DNA of 64,000 nucleotides from Dryococelus australis. Lineage: Eukaryota; Arthropoda; Insecta; Phasmatodea; Phasmatidae. The DNA lies in assembly GCA_029891345.1 (NCBI GenBank), contig CM056994.1, positions 226,974,991 through 227,038,990 on the forward strand, read 5' to 3'. How positions within the stretch are numbered: position 1 is the stretch's first letter; the number at the start of each line of letters is the position of its first letter. This document shows positions 11,218-24,259 of this stretch, one piece after another. Both the position numbers and the translations under genes were made by a program. Below the pieces are notes generated by a model that was not told the origin of the DNA, ran no database searches, and saw nothing but the letters and a program-made list of their open reading frames with translations.

Positions 11218-13885
11218 ACTGAGAACACTAAAATTACGTCACATGTGCAAATTGCAAACTACATAACATTTTTTTATTTTTAATATATGTACAGAGTCCC
11301 CAAACCATATAATTTAATATTTGCAGTCTTCCGAGTTATTTTTTCTAAAATAAAAACGAAAATTAAACAGACTTTACCTGCTACCTAATAGGGAAATTTG
11401 AACTACATGTACAAAATTTTTCGAGGGCTAAGTAGCTAATGCTTTGTTGCATATAATGCTGAAGCCAATGTTTTGTAATAGCATGTGCATCATTATGTAA
11501 TCACTAACTTCATCCGCTAGAGGTGGTTAAAGAGACAGTGAAAACTCAGGATCTAGGTGTTATGGTTTGTAACCAGGTGAGAACCACACAATTTTTATTG
11601 TAGTGGTAACAATGAGTTGTTAGAAACAAACATGAAAACAGTAACCATGTAATTTTATAATTTTATTTATTTCACAAAAGCATTGAAATGGAATGTTAAG
11701 AGTTTATAAAGATGATAAACTTTAGTTTGAGGACTAATGTGTAGAGACACCTGTTTGTGGTGAAAAGTTTTGATAGATTTCGTCAATTTTTTTTAGCTGA
11801 TTTTGGTGTGAATTTGTTAATTTTTAATTCATTACACCAAAAATTTTGCTGAAATTTGGCTAAGACAAAAAATGCAAGCACTCACACATATTGTTCTTTC
11901 TGTGACGTTACAACTTTTTGTATTATAATAATTTGAATGTTATTTCCGTACGAGCAAAATTTTCCACTGCATCATCAAAACAATGAGCAGTTCTAATTGC
12001 TACTTTTTCATAAGAAGAGGAGCAAAACAACCTCGTCTCGCAAAAGACAATAAATGTGATAAACTAAAGTTTCCCGCCCCACCAATATAGTAAACAAATC
12101 TTAACTAATATATTACTTTGTCAAAACAAAAATAAAAAGGCACCAGATACAACAAATCATCCTCACATAACCTGGATAACTTTAAAAACATGTTTACATA
12201 AAAACGGACCCAAAAAAAAATTTGGTAATACCCTAGATATACGAATCTATGAAGTGTACTGTGTGCCTTTGTCACATAAACGTGCGGCCAGCACCTAGCG
12301 GCAAAAGAAAATTTTGTTACCACTTTTGAGATAAGTGTTCGGTAATTTTTCTATTTATCACATTTGTACATTACTAACGATAGTACATTCTATGCGACGA
12401 AAAGTGAAAAAGGACAAAATGTAAACAAAATTAATTTAGTTTAGAAAGACAGTTTATTTCTGAAACACAGCGATATCCCGTAGGAGTGAATACTCATTGG
12501 GGATATCGCTTCGGTGGTGTATATTTGATACAATGATTGTGTTGACTTTTCGATCCAGACTACACATGGAAACAATTTATTGAATTAACGTCCGAAACAT
12601 GGGGATTCACAATGAAAATTTATTTAAAAAGCATTTTTTTTGTTGTTTTTTACTAGAAACTGTGTATTTCATGTTTATTTCGCGATTTTGCGGCCCCAAG
12701 AAATAGGTGTGTCTACTCTTGTATGATTTGATGCAGTTGATGACTGTCAGTATGAAACAAAAAAATAGAGAGTAAAATTTGACTCACAGGTTTTAATAAT
12801 GCGAGTCAGGCTGGCCTGAAAATTGCTTAGTTACGTGTAAAATATGAGTAAGCGAAAGCCCTGGGGGAAACTCAGTGAAAGACACCTGAAATAAGTGATC
12901 AACTGAGCCTGATGAAAACAGAACAAAAAAAAAACCTCTGCAACGGTTAGAGGAAAATTTTCAGACTTTGGGGGAAAATTTGACAAGCATTTAAGAAATT
13001 TTAATGACTTTAATTGACCATAAAGAAATCAACAATTTGCTATAGATAGTAATAATAATAATAATAATGTTTGTTCAGAATTAAGGATTGACTTAAATGT
13101 CAAATTAACACAGGTTAGGGAGGAATGTACAACCAAGGTAAGCCAGTGTGAAAACAGAGTTACAGTCGGAAGGAAAAATATTGTTAGAAGAAAATCCAAC
13201 TGAAAGTTTAATACAAGGGAAAAGAGGAGTATGTCCATACATGCTTCGTGTCCCACAAACGACGGGCAGCGATCAGATATGGATATCTAACCGAACTCGC
13301 TACAACACATGAGCTTTGAAACAACGAGCAATTGATTGGTTGCTGGGGCAATGTGTTTGCTAGTTCGCCATTGTGCTGGAGTGACTTCACAACCTTCATA
13401 CTCGAACACATGCAGGTATGAGTCAACAGTTTTTATGCCCAGGGTCTGGGGGCATTTTTCTGCATAGACTTAGTAACACTGCTGTTTGTAAGTCTCCTAC
13501 GCCGTTCGCCGCTTTAAATAGCGGCAAAGCCTTCGATAGTTCTGCAAGTTGTAATATGCGTGATACTTTTGTATAAGAACTGTAGTGGGGGCCCCTTTCA
13601 TGCATAAGTTTTTATCAATATTTGGCATGGAGATCTTTTAATTGTTTTATAACCTGGTTCAGTATAACCAATCATTTTGGGCCGCATGAAAAAAAGACAT
13701 TTTGATATTTGATATATTCCAAAGATATATACAGTTTGATGGCAAACTTTCTTTTGTAGAAAATTGGCAAATACCTACTTAATAAATATTTGTAACCATT
13801 GAAAAGAACTGGAGCGTAAATCTTTTCTAGGCCTAGTTGGTAATTCCCCTGCCACTTTGGTTACGAATAACAACTTCCATTATGA
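11218..13885. other. AT-rich unassigned sequence
   Basis: No gene or repeat family recognised. A short trinucleotide run (AAT) occurs at about 13050-13067. An interrupted inverted repeat around GCGATATCCC / GGGGATATCGC lies at 12469-12510. Open frames here are short and T-rich or chance. Confidence 0.5.
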
Positions 13886-13889
13886 ATAT

Positions 13890-14300
13890 TACCATCTGAA
13901 CTTTCTGACTACCCGAGTATAGTGTAGTGGGTTGATGGTACAGGCAGTGCAGTTAGGTAGCATTGAAACTACGGCCTGCTTACACTTCTGACACAGATTG
14001 CACAAACGCACAAAATCTGACATGTCACCCCTAGGCGTAGGCCAGGCACAAAAAAAAAAAAAAAAAAGCACATTTTGTTGAATGTCTTGCTGACCCCTAA
14101 GTGCCCTCCAAACACAGAATCGTGAAAGTAGGACAACACCATAGGTCTCATTGAAACAGGAAAAATAATATTCTGTGCACAGTACGTGCAGAGCCACTCT
14201 TGCCAGTTGAGACGGGTCATCTCATTTCTACAAAATTTTCTACCTGCTCCAGCGAACCTGACCAAGACTCCTACGCAACTCCATGTTTTTGCCAACACCT
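13890..14300 (-). mobile_element. Ty3/gypsy integrase fragment (fossil)
   Basis: On the minus strand the peptide pieces include LSYFHDSVFGGHLGVSKT and FVRLCNLCQKCKQA. These match the His-His-Cys-Cys zinc-binding module at the start of gypsy-type integrases: H-x-x-x-x-x-GGHLG-x-x-KT, then LC-x-x-CQ-x-x-K. Only this part of a pol gene is present. It is broken, lacks LTRs in its neighbourhood and differs from the element at 22389-30167, so it is an old isolated remnant. Confidence 0.65.
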
Positions 14301-14969
14301 ACAAAACTACACAGTTATTGAAAGACATAGATAATAATTATCGTCTAATTCAGCAAGAATCCTAAAAAAAACACTGCTGAAGAATAAGTTTTCTTACTTT
14401 AATACTGCATGCTGAAGCGAAGGAGCATCAATCGATACGCGACATGACCACGGACAATAACAAGTGTCTTGAGATAGTTCGCAGTTGCCAATCACCTTAA
14501 TTCTCAGTATACTAACCGGCACACAAAATTTCCTGGAGACCCCAGTGCAGTACGGCACCATCGTCGTGCAGTGCAGAAGATGCGCTACTTTCGAGAAAAG
14601 ACGGTGCCACATGTGTGTAATTTCCTAGAAATGAACTGACTTCCAGAATGGCCCAAAACATTACAATGGAACTTCGTGTGTCCATATAGGTAACAAATAT
14701 AATTCATGTTAAAAAAGCATAAAATATTGGATCGGATTGGCATTTATTTTTAAAGTCCTGAATGTTTTTAAAAGGCTGTTTGAAAATATTACTATAAAAA
14801 AAAGTTTGTCAGCCTTTCTAAAATTCAGAATGTTAAGTCAAGTAACAGTGTTTGCATATAGGACAAATCTGTAGTCACATTAACTAATAAAGATAAATAT
14901 ACCAGTTTGTTAATGTAACGTAAAAATGCCAAAGTATTAAATTGAGTTATGTCACCACTATAAAAAAAT

Positions 14970-15230
14970 TGCAGGTAATGTTGAATCACTGTTTTCAAAA
15001 TTTACTCCACTGCTAGCGCTGGCTCTGTGCCTAATGCTTGGCTACGCTTGAAAATCATTTGTGGGTAAACTCCAAGCTTCGTTGATACACGACGCTTCGC
15101 GTCATCACCAAAAAAAAATTTCCGGAGCACCTTGAATCACTGTTTTGGGGATTTACTCCCCTGTTGGGGCTATGACTCTGGCACGGTGCATAATGTTTGG
15201 CTACGCTTGTACAATATTTTTGCAATTTAA
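14970..15230 (+). repeat. Tandem repeat, about 153-bp unit, 1.7 copies
   Basis: The motif TTGAATCACTGTTTT followed by an ATTTACTCC block and later GGCTACGCTTG occurs first at about 14981-15050 and again at about 15133-15210. The second copy is shorter and diverged. No coding potential is apparent. Confidence 0.6.
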
Positions 15231-15239
15231 CATATTTTC

Positions 15240-18200
15240 GTGAAGAAATATTACATTATGCATATATGTTTCACTCGTTTTACCCCAAAATTTCCCTGAT
15301 CTTCATAACCATCCTGACTACCGTTTTTGGGGTTTCTATTGGTCAAATGTTGATGTCCCTAATAAATTAGTGTTCCGGTAATTAGTAGTATGATGATTAC
15401 ACAGTTTCGATGTGTAAATAGGCCTCTACGTTGGGAAAGCCAGTAAAACTGTAGTGTTCTCACAGAATGTAAGAGTAAATATTGATGAGTTGATGCAAGC
15501 TGTAGGTACAATACCCTAACTAGCATTCCAACTCATTAGAGGACCAACCAAGACATTAAATCTCATGTAAAGTACACTTCAATTAGTAAGGTGATTCAGA
15601 ACTCCAAATAGGAAAATCATTTTAGTAGTAATAGCAACCAAACTACAAGAACTAAATCCAGATTATAGTCATGATTTCAATTTTACTGGATTAAAACAGG
15701 CATGTAGAGAACAAACAAATACCCTTCAGAAAAAAATTCAAATAATAGACAAATATCAGAATACCAAGTAGGACATATACACTGACATTGCAAACACATC
15801 TCTTAAATCGACACGAGTTTCAATATCATGAGAAATGCAATATACAAGCCGAGACACATTACACTAACACAGTATGGAACATAATCCTCCACATAGGACA
15901 CATGGCAAAAATTCCTGGCAAAACATATGTACAACTCAAATAGTACACATAGGAACCCTCAGCATGAAACAAATAAATTCATAACGTAGGAACATGGCAA
16001 CTCAGACAATAAACACAGTACAACTCGAAATAGGATATGAGAATAATCACAAATCAACATAGTCATGACAACAAATCAAATAAATACACTGCAGAGACAA
16101 ACAGATTAAATTGCAATATACCTCCATACTTTGAGATCACAACTAAGAAAAAAATACAGAAAGCTTCAAACTAAGAAACTGCTCTGAGAAGACTTCAAAG
16201 AAAACTTTCCATACAGTATAAAACCTTTGGTGTAGGGCACTGAGCTATTTAAACAAAATTAAAAATTTAAGTTGAAAATTACTCTTAAGCTCAGTTCACT
16301 ATCACTCATGTAACAGAAAGTTAAGGAGAATCCAAAAGGTCTCAGAATTTAGTTCATCACTACTGTTGCACACATCTAAGCCAGTAAATAGAATCATCAA
16401 TATCTTTATGGGCTACTGGGCAAAAAGGATAAACGTTTGCGAACGTCATAATGACTCTCTTATGTGTTGCAAAGAAAATTTAACTCTTTCTTTTCTTGGA
16501 ATAACACTTTGGTTTTGGATTTGCCTGCTCAGACACAGTGTTTGCATTAAACGGACTCACTTGTAAATTGTCGCAGCATGATGATCTCACGAGCAATAAA
16601 ACACATCATGGACACAGACATCAGTATAGCACCCAGGTACTAGGCCATGCATGAAGAAACAGTGTCCTAGACATCAACCTTAATATTACATTACTTTAGC
16701 AAATACATTTAGCCTAGCCTTTGTGCTGCTCAATGCAGGAAGACATAGGGCTCCTGACAAAACAAATTAAGAAGCATATTCTAAGTTAAAATGAGACATT
16801 CAACTGATGCCTTCCTAGTAAAACTACGACACTGTTAAATTTGCATCTGTGCTGTTCCATGGCTGCAGGGGAAGAAGGGCAAATACAGGGCCTACCACCC
16901 ACGCCCAGCATGAATGCAGAAGCCCCAAATCTCATTGTTATCAGATCAACCGAGATTGGCTGATAACAATCAAATTTGAATTTGCCTCCTTCCCAGGCTT
17001 AACACAAGGCATACGTTCCGATATCATAGAGCAAACAAAAAGCAACATACTCAGAGTAGGTCACAGGGAATGCTATTCAGGAAAGAAATACTATTAAAAT
17101 TACATGTCAAAATTAATAGGTTGTTCATTCTGCAAACACGTGTACAAATTGAGGTTATAACGTGTGAAAAAATCATATTGAAAGTTTCCAAAAATTCATA
17201 GCACAATAAATAAAATTCAGTTTATGTTTGTACATAATCGTCGGTATTTAGAGTGTAATAAAAGATTCATTTCAATAAATAGAGCGTACCAAGTAAATAA
17301 TACCATTTGGACAAAATATCGTCTGCAAAAAAAAATAAACAGAACATTTGACACAATATAGAGATGTAAACTTTCCATGGGGATCTGTGGCGAGGTATCA
17401 TCACAGTAGAGTCAAATTATACCACTTTACGAGAATTATTTTTTTAAGGCCTTATCCTTATTAATTACCTCATACATTATCACAGCAACATTTGGGTGTG
17501 TGTGAGTGTGTACTGATAATATTGTGCATTTAGGTATTGTTTGGTTAAGTCGTTTTGCAACATAACGTATTTTCGTGATATTTCTGATATAATTTAAATA
17601 TTTTATCACAAAAACACATTTAATTGCAAGACAATCTAACCGACCAAAACCAAAATTGACAATATTACTAAAACAAGTTACAAATTTGATAGTGGAGAGG
17701 ACTATTAAATGGAAGGACATCATGGGGTAAATTTTATCACGAAAACGTACATATTTTACTCATTTTACACTGCAGTTTCGGTGACCATCGCTCTCTTCCT
17801 GATCATAAAGTTACACTTCATTTTGTTACTAATCACTGAATCACTCGCCATTCATACGGCATACATAATTAGGCACGCTACAACGTTGACCCATTTCACC
17901 ACACTACACAGACACACTAATCACAGCACATATATTATAATTTAACTTTTCCCTTGCTATAATAGTATAGAAACACATGTAATTTCACACAATTATGAGA
18001 TTTAATAGTTCAAACAACATGAATTGCAATAAAACACGCATTTAAGCACTAGTAAATCTGAAACCTCCGACAGAATGCAAATCAAACCGAAACTAACATC
18101 CGGCAATTTCCCACAATCCACCCGATGTCAAAAAACTTTGACGGACATTGATTTCCTGTCTCATTGGTCACAGTGTAATCAAAAGTAACATGGCGTTATA

Positions 18201-19505
18201 CATTGCTTCTTATAAACACAGTCTCTGAACGGGGCTCTGAATCATTTACTATATGTAGGCCTATATTTATTCTACTAGTAATACATTTTATCCTCGTATC
18301 AATATAGACCAGGTAGGCCTTCAGTAATTGACAAAAATTACATAATGTACCGACACTGCTCCATACCTGTGTTTACCTATATAACATCAGCACTGTTCTA
18401 TAAATATACCCCATAACGACGTTTTACACATTAAATATTTTTTGCAAACAGTATTATTACATGTAAAACAATTCAACGACCCAATATAAATATATTCTAC
18501 GTAAATTTTACGTGTTTTAAAGCATAAACACAGCAATCTTGATAACCCTCCTCCCATCACATTATTTTTTTTTTTTTGCAGAAAACTACTTGTGAAGCCC
18601 CTCCAGAATTCGTAGTAGGTATTTACGATTACTAACAATCATAACCAACATATCAAGGTATCATTTTTCCGATTCTTGAAAAAGGCCCTATTCTTAAGAA
18701 TTACTACAATTTCACATTCCATAGAACTTAAAAAACATTGGTTTACAGCGAGCACAAAAAATGTTTCTCTACATGCGACTTTGAACCAGGATTAAAATAC
18801 CACAAGGTGTCCGTTTACATCAAAAAAAGTACGATATATAACAACAAACAAGAAATACATACAGATTTTTTTTCAAGAATCAATGCCTCCAAATATTTCA
18901 TAATCTCTGGCTTGTGTTGCAATTCATTTAATTCTTCTTGCGGAGTTGCCATTAAAAAAAAAACCCGATCTTGCAAGAACGTAAAATATTAAAATCTTTA
19001 TATTTTACAGTAAACGTCAAAACAGGCTTATAGCCCTATACAAATTCCGTCTTCCTCCCGCTAAAAAAAAAGGTAACATTTAATTCATGGCTTTCGGCAA
19101 AAGACATAATAAATTAAAGGTTTTCTTAATTCCGATAATATTATTTATATTAAGGACGAAAATGTCTGGTGTTTAAAATAAATAATTTTAAACGGGAATA
19201 ATGACTGTACAACACATTATACCATTTTTTGGAGTACGAGTACAACAATAAAAGTTCAAATAATTTGAGGAAATACAAAATTCCCTCAGTTCCTAAAAAA
19301 ATTGCTACAAGAGAATTTTTGAGAGTATCTAAAATGTGATTTCTAATAACTCATGGACTTCTAAACTTCATCTAAACAGAGGAAAAGCATGCGGCCTTGG
19401 TTCAAATCCGTACAGCGAACAAATATCAAAATTTGGAATACAACAAAAGGTGAAAACCACGAAATGCATGATTAAACCATGGATTAAACACGGGGCTTAT
19501 AAAAA
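15240..19505. other. A-rich unassigned sequence
   Basis: About 4.2 kb with no recognised gene. 15500-16250 is strongly A/C-rich on the plus strand with recurring ATAGGACAC-like and CAAATAAAT-like words but no clear period. A GTAGGCCTATAT motif occurs at about 18256. Homopolymer A tracts occur near 18950 and 19060. No tRNA-like or splice-flanked exon stands out. Confidence 0.45.
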
Positions 19506-19510
19506 TGAAC

Positions 19511-20662
19511 TTATACATACATACACTTGCAATTAGGCTACTTCCCGGTGGCGAGCTCTCTCACCTCTCCTTCACCAAGCCAACTCCTTTTCCACTCCCT
19601 TCCTGAACCTACCAATCCCTCTCACAGATACCAATTCCTCCCTCAACACATTCCACTCCCTCACAGACCTCACAAGCATGAACTGCCTACCCCGCTCTAT
19701 TTTCCTCCATACCCTCTGAAGCTTCTCACTGTTGTTTCCTCTTCCTCTAAACATCACCTTACTTAGCTTGCAGTGTAGCCCTCCCCATCCTTCCTCTTCA
19801 TTCACCACCCTATACATCCTGACTAACCGTTCAACTTTTCTCCTGTCCTTAAATGAGCTCCACCCTATTTCTTTCATCATCACTGATAGCCAATAGTTCC
19901 CTTCATCCTCACCATCTTGCCCCTGCCTTCCCACCTACCCTTCCCCATCTTGCTGCCTTTCTCTGCACCTTTTCCAGTTCTCGCACCTCCACCTCCACAT
20001 ACGGATCCCATATTGCTGCAGCATATTCTAAAACTGGCCATACCAATGTGCCATACGACTTCTCCTTCTCCTCAGAGCTGACTCCCTTCAACACCGTTCT
20101 CAGCATCCCCGGAGCTCTTCTTCTCTTTGCAACTACCCTCACCTTCTCTACCTGTTTTTTTTTCCACCTGAGGTCTCCCTGCAGTACAATCTCTAGATAC
20201 TTATATTCTGCTGCTTCTTCTATCTCTTGTCCCTCCCATCTGTACATGACCCTGCTTATCATCTTCCTTGTGAACCTCACTACCTTAGTTTTTCTTACAT
20301 TTATCTTCATTTTATCTTTTCTGGTCCACAAACATTATCTTATCAATGTCCGCCTGCAAATTTCTGCCCCCCTCTCCCACCTCAGCATATACAACACAAT
20401 TGTCTGCAAACAATCTGATTTTTCCCCTAATCCCCAAACCCATGTCATTTACCATTATGGTAAATAACAAAGGACCCAGCACGCTTCCCTCTGGTACCCC
20501 TGACATAACCTCCTCTTCCTCCCATATTGCCTCCCCATTTTCACCCTCTGCTTTCGCCCCCTGAGAAAGTCCTCTATCCATTCCACTACCCTCCTGTCTG
20601 GTATCAGAATCTCCACTTTCCTCATCAATGCCCCATGGGGCACCATATCTATTGCCTTCTCA
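19511..20662 (-). mobile_element. LINE B: 5'-truncated copy of the LINE A family
   Basis: The sequence follows the 3' part of LINE A (6151-7300) closely, from the TACATACA-type tail and GGTGGCGAGCTC block up through the RT. Recognisable pieces are VPHGALMRKVE (after motif A), SGVPEGSVLGPLLF (motif B), FADN (motif C, 20399-20410), VLEYAAAIWDPY and the C-terminal tail. The frame breaks several times. Truncation falls inside the RT near 20662, where it meets LINE C pointing the other way. Motif C again has Asn as its last residue, as in LINE A. Confidence 0.85.
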
Positions 20663-21430
20663 CAAGGAAGAGGTTAAATAAGCAGGGACATGTACATATG
20701 GGAGGGACAAGAGATAGAAGTATCAGCAGAATATAAGTATCTAGGGATTGTACTGCAGGGAGACCTGAGATGGAAAAAAAACAGGTAGAGAGGGTGAGGG
20801 TAGTTGCAAAGGGAAGAAGGGCTCTGGGTATTCTGGGAAGGGTGCTTAAGGGAGTCAGCTCTGAGATGAATGAGAAGGCATACGGCACAATGGTACGGCC
20901 AATGTTAGAATATGCTGCAGCAGTATAAGACCCATACGTGGCGGTGAAGGTCCGAGAAGTGTAAAAGGTACACAGAAGGGCAGTAAGATTGGTGAAAGGT
21001 AGGTGGGGAAGGCAGGGGCAGGATGATGATGAAGAAGGGAACTATATGCCATCAGTGATAATGAAAGAAATGAGGTGGAGCCCATTGAATAGACAGGAGG
21101 AAAGTTTAACGGCTAGTCAGGATGTACAGGATGGTTTATGTAGAGGGATGATGGGGAGGGCTACACTGCAAGCTAAGTAAGGTGGTGTTTAGAGGAAGAG
21201 GAAACAACAGTGAGAAGCTTCAGAGGGTATGGAGGAGAATGGAGAGGGTTAGGCAGTCCATGCTTGTGAGGTCTGTGAGGGAGTGGAATGTGTTGAAGGA
21301 GGAATTGATATCTGTGAGAGGTTGGTAAGTTCAGGAAAGGAGTGGAAAAGGAGTTGGTTGGGTGAAGGAGAGGTGAGAGAGCTCGCCACCGGGAGGCAGC
21401 CGAATTGCGAGTGTATGTATGTATGTATGT
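20660..21430 (+). mobile_element. LINE C: inverted 5'-truncated copy of the same family
   Basis: Plus-strand copy of the last 750-770 bp of the LINE A family. It starts in the segment equal to about 6905 of LINE A and runs to the GAGCTCGCCACCGGGAGG block and a (GTAT)n tail at about 21412-21430. It has frameshifts and stops. Its 5' end abuts the 5' end of LINE B with a few shared bases (TCACAA, about 20657-20663), giving a head-to-head pair with a tail at each outer end. Confidence 0.85.
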
Positions 21431-22388
21431 ATTATTATCTATCTGTGACTAATTTAGGGTCTGGGGATATGCAGTCATTTACTTTTAGGTTTACAACTGG
21501 ACATTGCTCTCTTGTTTATCATGTTGTGTTTATTAGAATATTCCATGTAGTTTTTAAGTTTTTTGTGAGTTCTTAATGATGTTACAGAAAAATCCTTTTA
21601 TGGCACATATTATGACCTTACACAAAATTACGTAGAATTTCCTGTATTGATTCAATGTGTCAGGGTTGCTGCTGGTTCTGACGGCCTTGTATGTTTTTCG
21701 TTTGTTTTCGCAGGAAATTTTTATTCCTTTGGTGAGCCATAAATTTTTCTATTAATTTGTATTATTGTGGGTTAGTCGGGATGGGGAGTATGCAATGTTG
21801 ACCATTGCTCCCTGCTTAGCTCACTTTTGAATTGTAAATTCTTTTGGAGGCAATTTTTAATGGAAAGCATAACTAATATTTGTGCATCATAATATGATAA
21901 TCCATTTATTATTGGGAGATAGTGGCACTCTGCAACTGCACCACTACCACTATAAATGAAAAGAAATCGTTATTTGATTGCTCTTTACATATGCTCAGTC
22001 CCATTAAGTTTTAGTCTGCCTTTTTTTTAAGTGTAGAAATCTAGTCATCAAATGACCTACCAAAATTGCAGAGGCGATTTTCTGCATAGAACAAGACATA
22101 TGGCCATATGCACAGTCTCGCCTAGAAATGAAACACCACTACCACTTCCTGTAGTGGAAACTCCAAGCATCACTAGATTTCGAATGCTCAGACACTTTTA
22201 GTTTTAGTAGTAGTGCGGATTCATGAAGTTTAGTATGGATGGTCACTAATTATGAGAGTACTCGAACTTGCCCCAAATTAATGACATTAGTAGATCTCAG
22301 CCCATAGGAAGTTGCAGAAACTATGACGTCTGATTCTCTCATAAGATATAAAATGGAAAAGTTTATTTCTCGAAATAGGCATAATATT
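21431..22388. other. Unassigned sequence between LINE C and the gypsy element
   Basis: Ordinary AT-rich sequence. No gene, repeat or RNA feature recognised. Confidence 0.5.
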
Positions 22389-22878
22389 TGATGTGGTCAG
22401 ATGACCAGTGGGAGTCTGTAAATGTTAGATTGTATTTTATGGAGCGAATATGGTGAGATGTAGGAATGAGTATACCCGGTAGATGCCAGATGCTGTCAGG
22501 CGACGTCAGTGTTAATGCTGCTCTTCTTAACATTGGGGTTGCGGGCTGTCCACCCTGGACCAATCTGCTCTCCATTGAAGTTGAAGTGTTGATATCCGCC
22601 CTGTTGACAATTGCCCTAGATGAGTGTCGTTTACTAAACGATAGCCTGTCGGTCGGCTAAGCACTATTGTTGGTCTTGGTGGGAAAACTCGTACTTATTA
22701 CAACACACACATACGTGGGCTGTCAGGGCATCCCACACGCCCATACAATGTGAAACAAACTCGGAACACTTGCTAATTAAATGACTTATGTACTTTGAAT
22801 GAGCGGGTAATGTAAGGACCCATTCCCTGACACGCATACTGAGATGTAAATAAATAATGTAGCGGAAGTTCACAGACA
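22389..22878 (-). repeat. 3' LTR of the gypsy element
   Basis: Matches 29684-30167 along its length. On the plus strand it begins TGATGTGGTCAGATGACC and ends near CACAGACA, so the element strand shows the TG...CA ends typical of LTRs. Confidence 0.75.
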
Positions 22879-24250
22879 TATATATTATGATTAAATTACA
22901 TCCCTTCTATGAAGGCACTTGACATGAATCACTCTTGGCTATTCTGACTGGCCATGCTGTAACAATGTGAAATGCCTTTCGACAATTAAGATTACATAAA
23001 AACTGAAGCTCCCCGGGGCAATGCTTTTCCACCAGGGAGTGGAGATTGCATACCAGGAAGCTAGATGAAAAGAATGTTCTGGGTGATTTAAAGTCTATTG
23101 CCGTTAATGTCCAGATACAAGAAGTTGATGACTGCCTGGTGGGCGTGGGAAAACACCAGAGCTTAACACATGCCCACCACCTCCAATGGATGCTTTGTGC
23201 CGATTCACTCTCCCGCCCGACCCGGAGGATCGCTGTGGCTTGTCCTCGCGCCGAAACGGGACTACTTTATGACATAACTTGCATTATTGACCCTTGAAAT
23301 ATATGAACAACATATTAAACATTAAAAAAAAAAAACACAAATAATCATGGTACATAAACACTGATGTAATGATATGGACACAATCCTCTACACAAGATGA
23401 AAATAAATAATAACATGTTGCCTTGCAAATATGACAAATAACACATTACACACAAAACAAACCATAAACATTTTAATTAGAGCAACAGAATAAAGTCTTT
23501 AATTGGGCCTTAACTCTCCAGTTCAGAATAATCGGCCTTTGCCGCCTCCTTCCGCGTTGTCTCTCATTCCAATGCCAACCACTGGCTGCACTGCACCAGC
23601 ATGCCCTGCTATTGCACTGCACCTGGGTATCTCCGGCGACTGGGCTCACACTCGACCCATCAGTAGAGTGTGCAGCCCTCCTGCTGTGGTTTTGCAGGTA
23701 CAGCCGGACAAATGGTCTTGAGGGGTGGAGGTACATGGCATATGTCAGAACCCCCCCCCCCTTTTTCGAGACTGTTTTTAGGCTGTCTGGTGTCACTGAC
23801 AGCAACTGCAGAAGCGGGCTGGCCTGCATGACCGCAGATGGTACTGCCACTCCTGTAGCCCTGCCGCATGCTGCAGTGCTGGCGGTTGCCCCTTCCTGTT
23901 AGGCAACTCCGGGTGCCTTAATTGTTGACACGGCAGTGACAGATTTGCCCGCCGACTTGACTGCCGAAGGCACAGTGAGCTCCCTGTCTCACTTCCCTCG
24001 CTGTCCCCTTCCCTGATCCTGCTGTCCTCTCGTGAAATTCGCTACCCCCGGGCACGACCTGGTTGAACAACCCCTGCAAAAACACTTGCACTTGCTAGAA
24101 TACTTTGTCCTTGCTTGTCTACTTGCGCCCCTTCAACTTGCAACCGTGCATGTTCGCCTCGCTTCCATTGTACTTGCTCCTCTTGCACTTGCTCTGGAGG
24201 CATTCCAAGTACCCTGCAGGGTGTTTCAACACCGGGTAACTCCTGTGTAC
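22879..24250 (-). other. Region between pol and 3' LTR of the gypsy element
   Basis: About 1.4 kb more GC-rich than the flanks. It holds open but unrecognised frames (for example minus strand 23850-23473) and no envelope motif that I can see. A part at 22990-23130 resembles 47990-48130, so it may include sequence shared with another repeat. Confidence 0.4.
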
Positions 24251-24259
24251 CTTCCTCCT

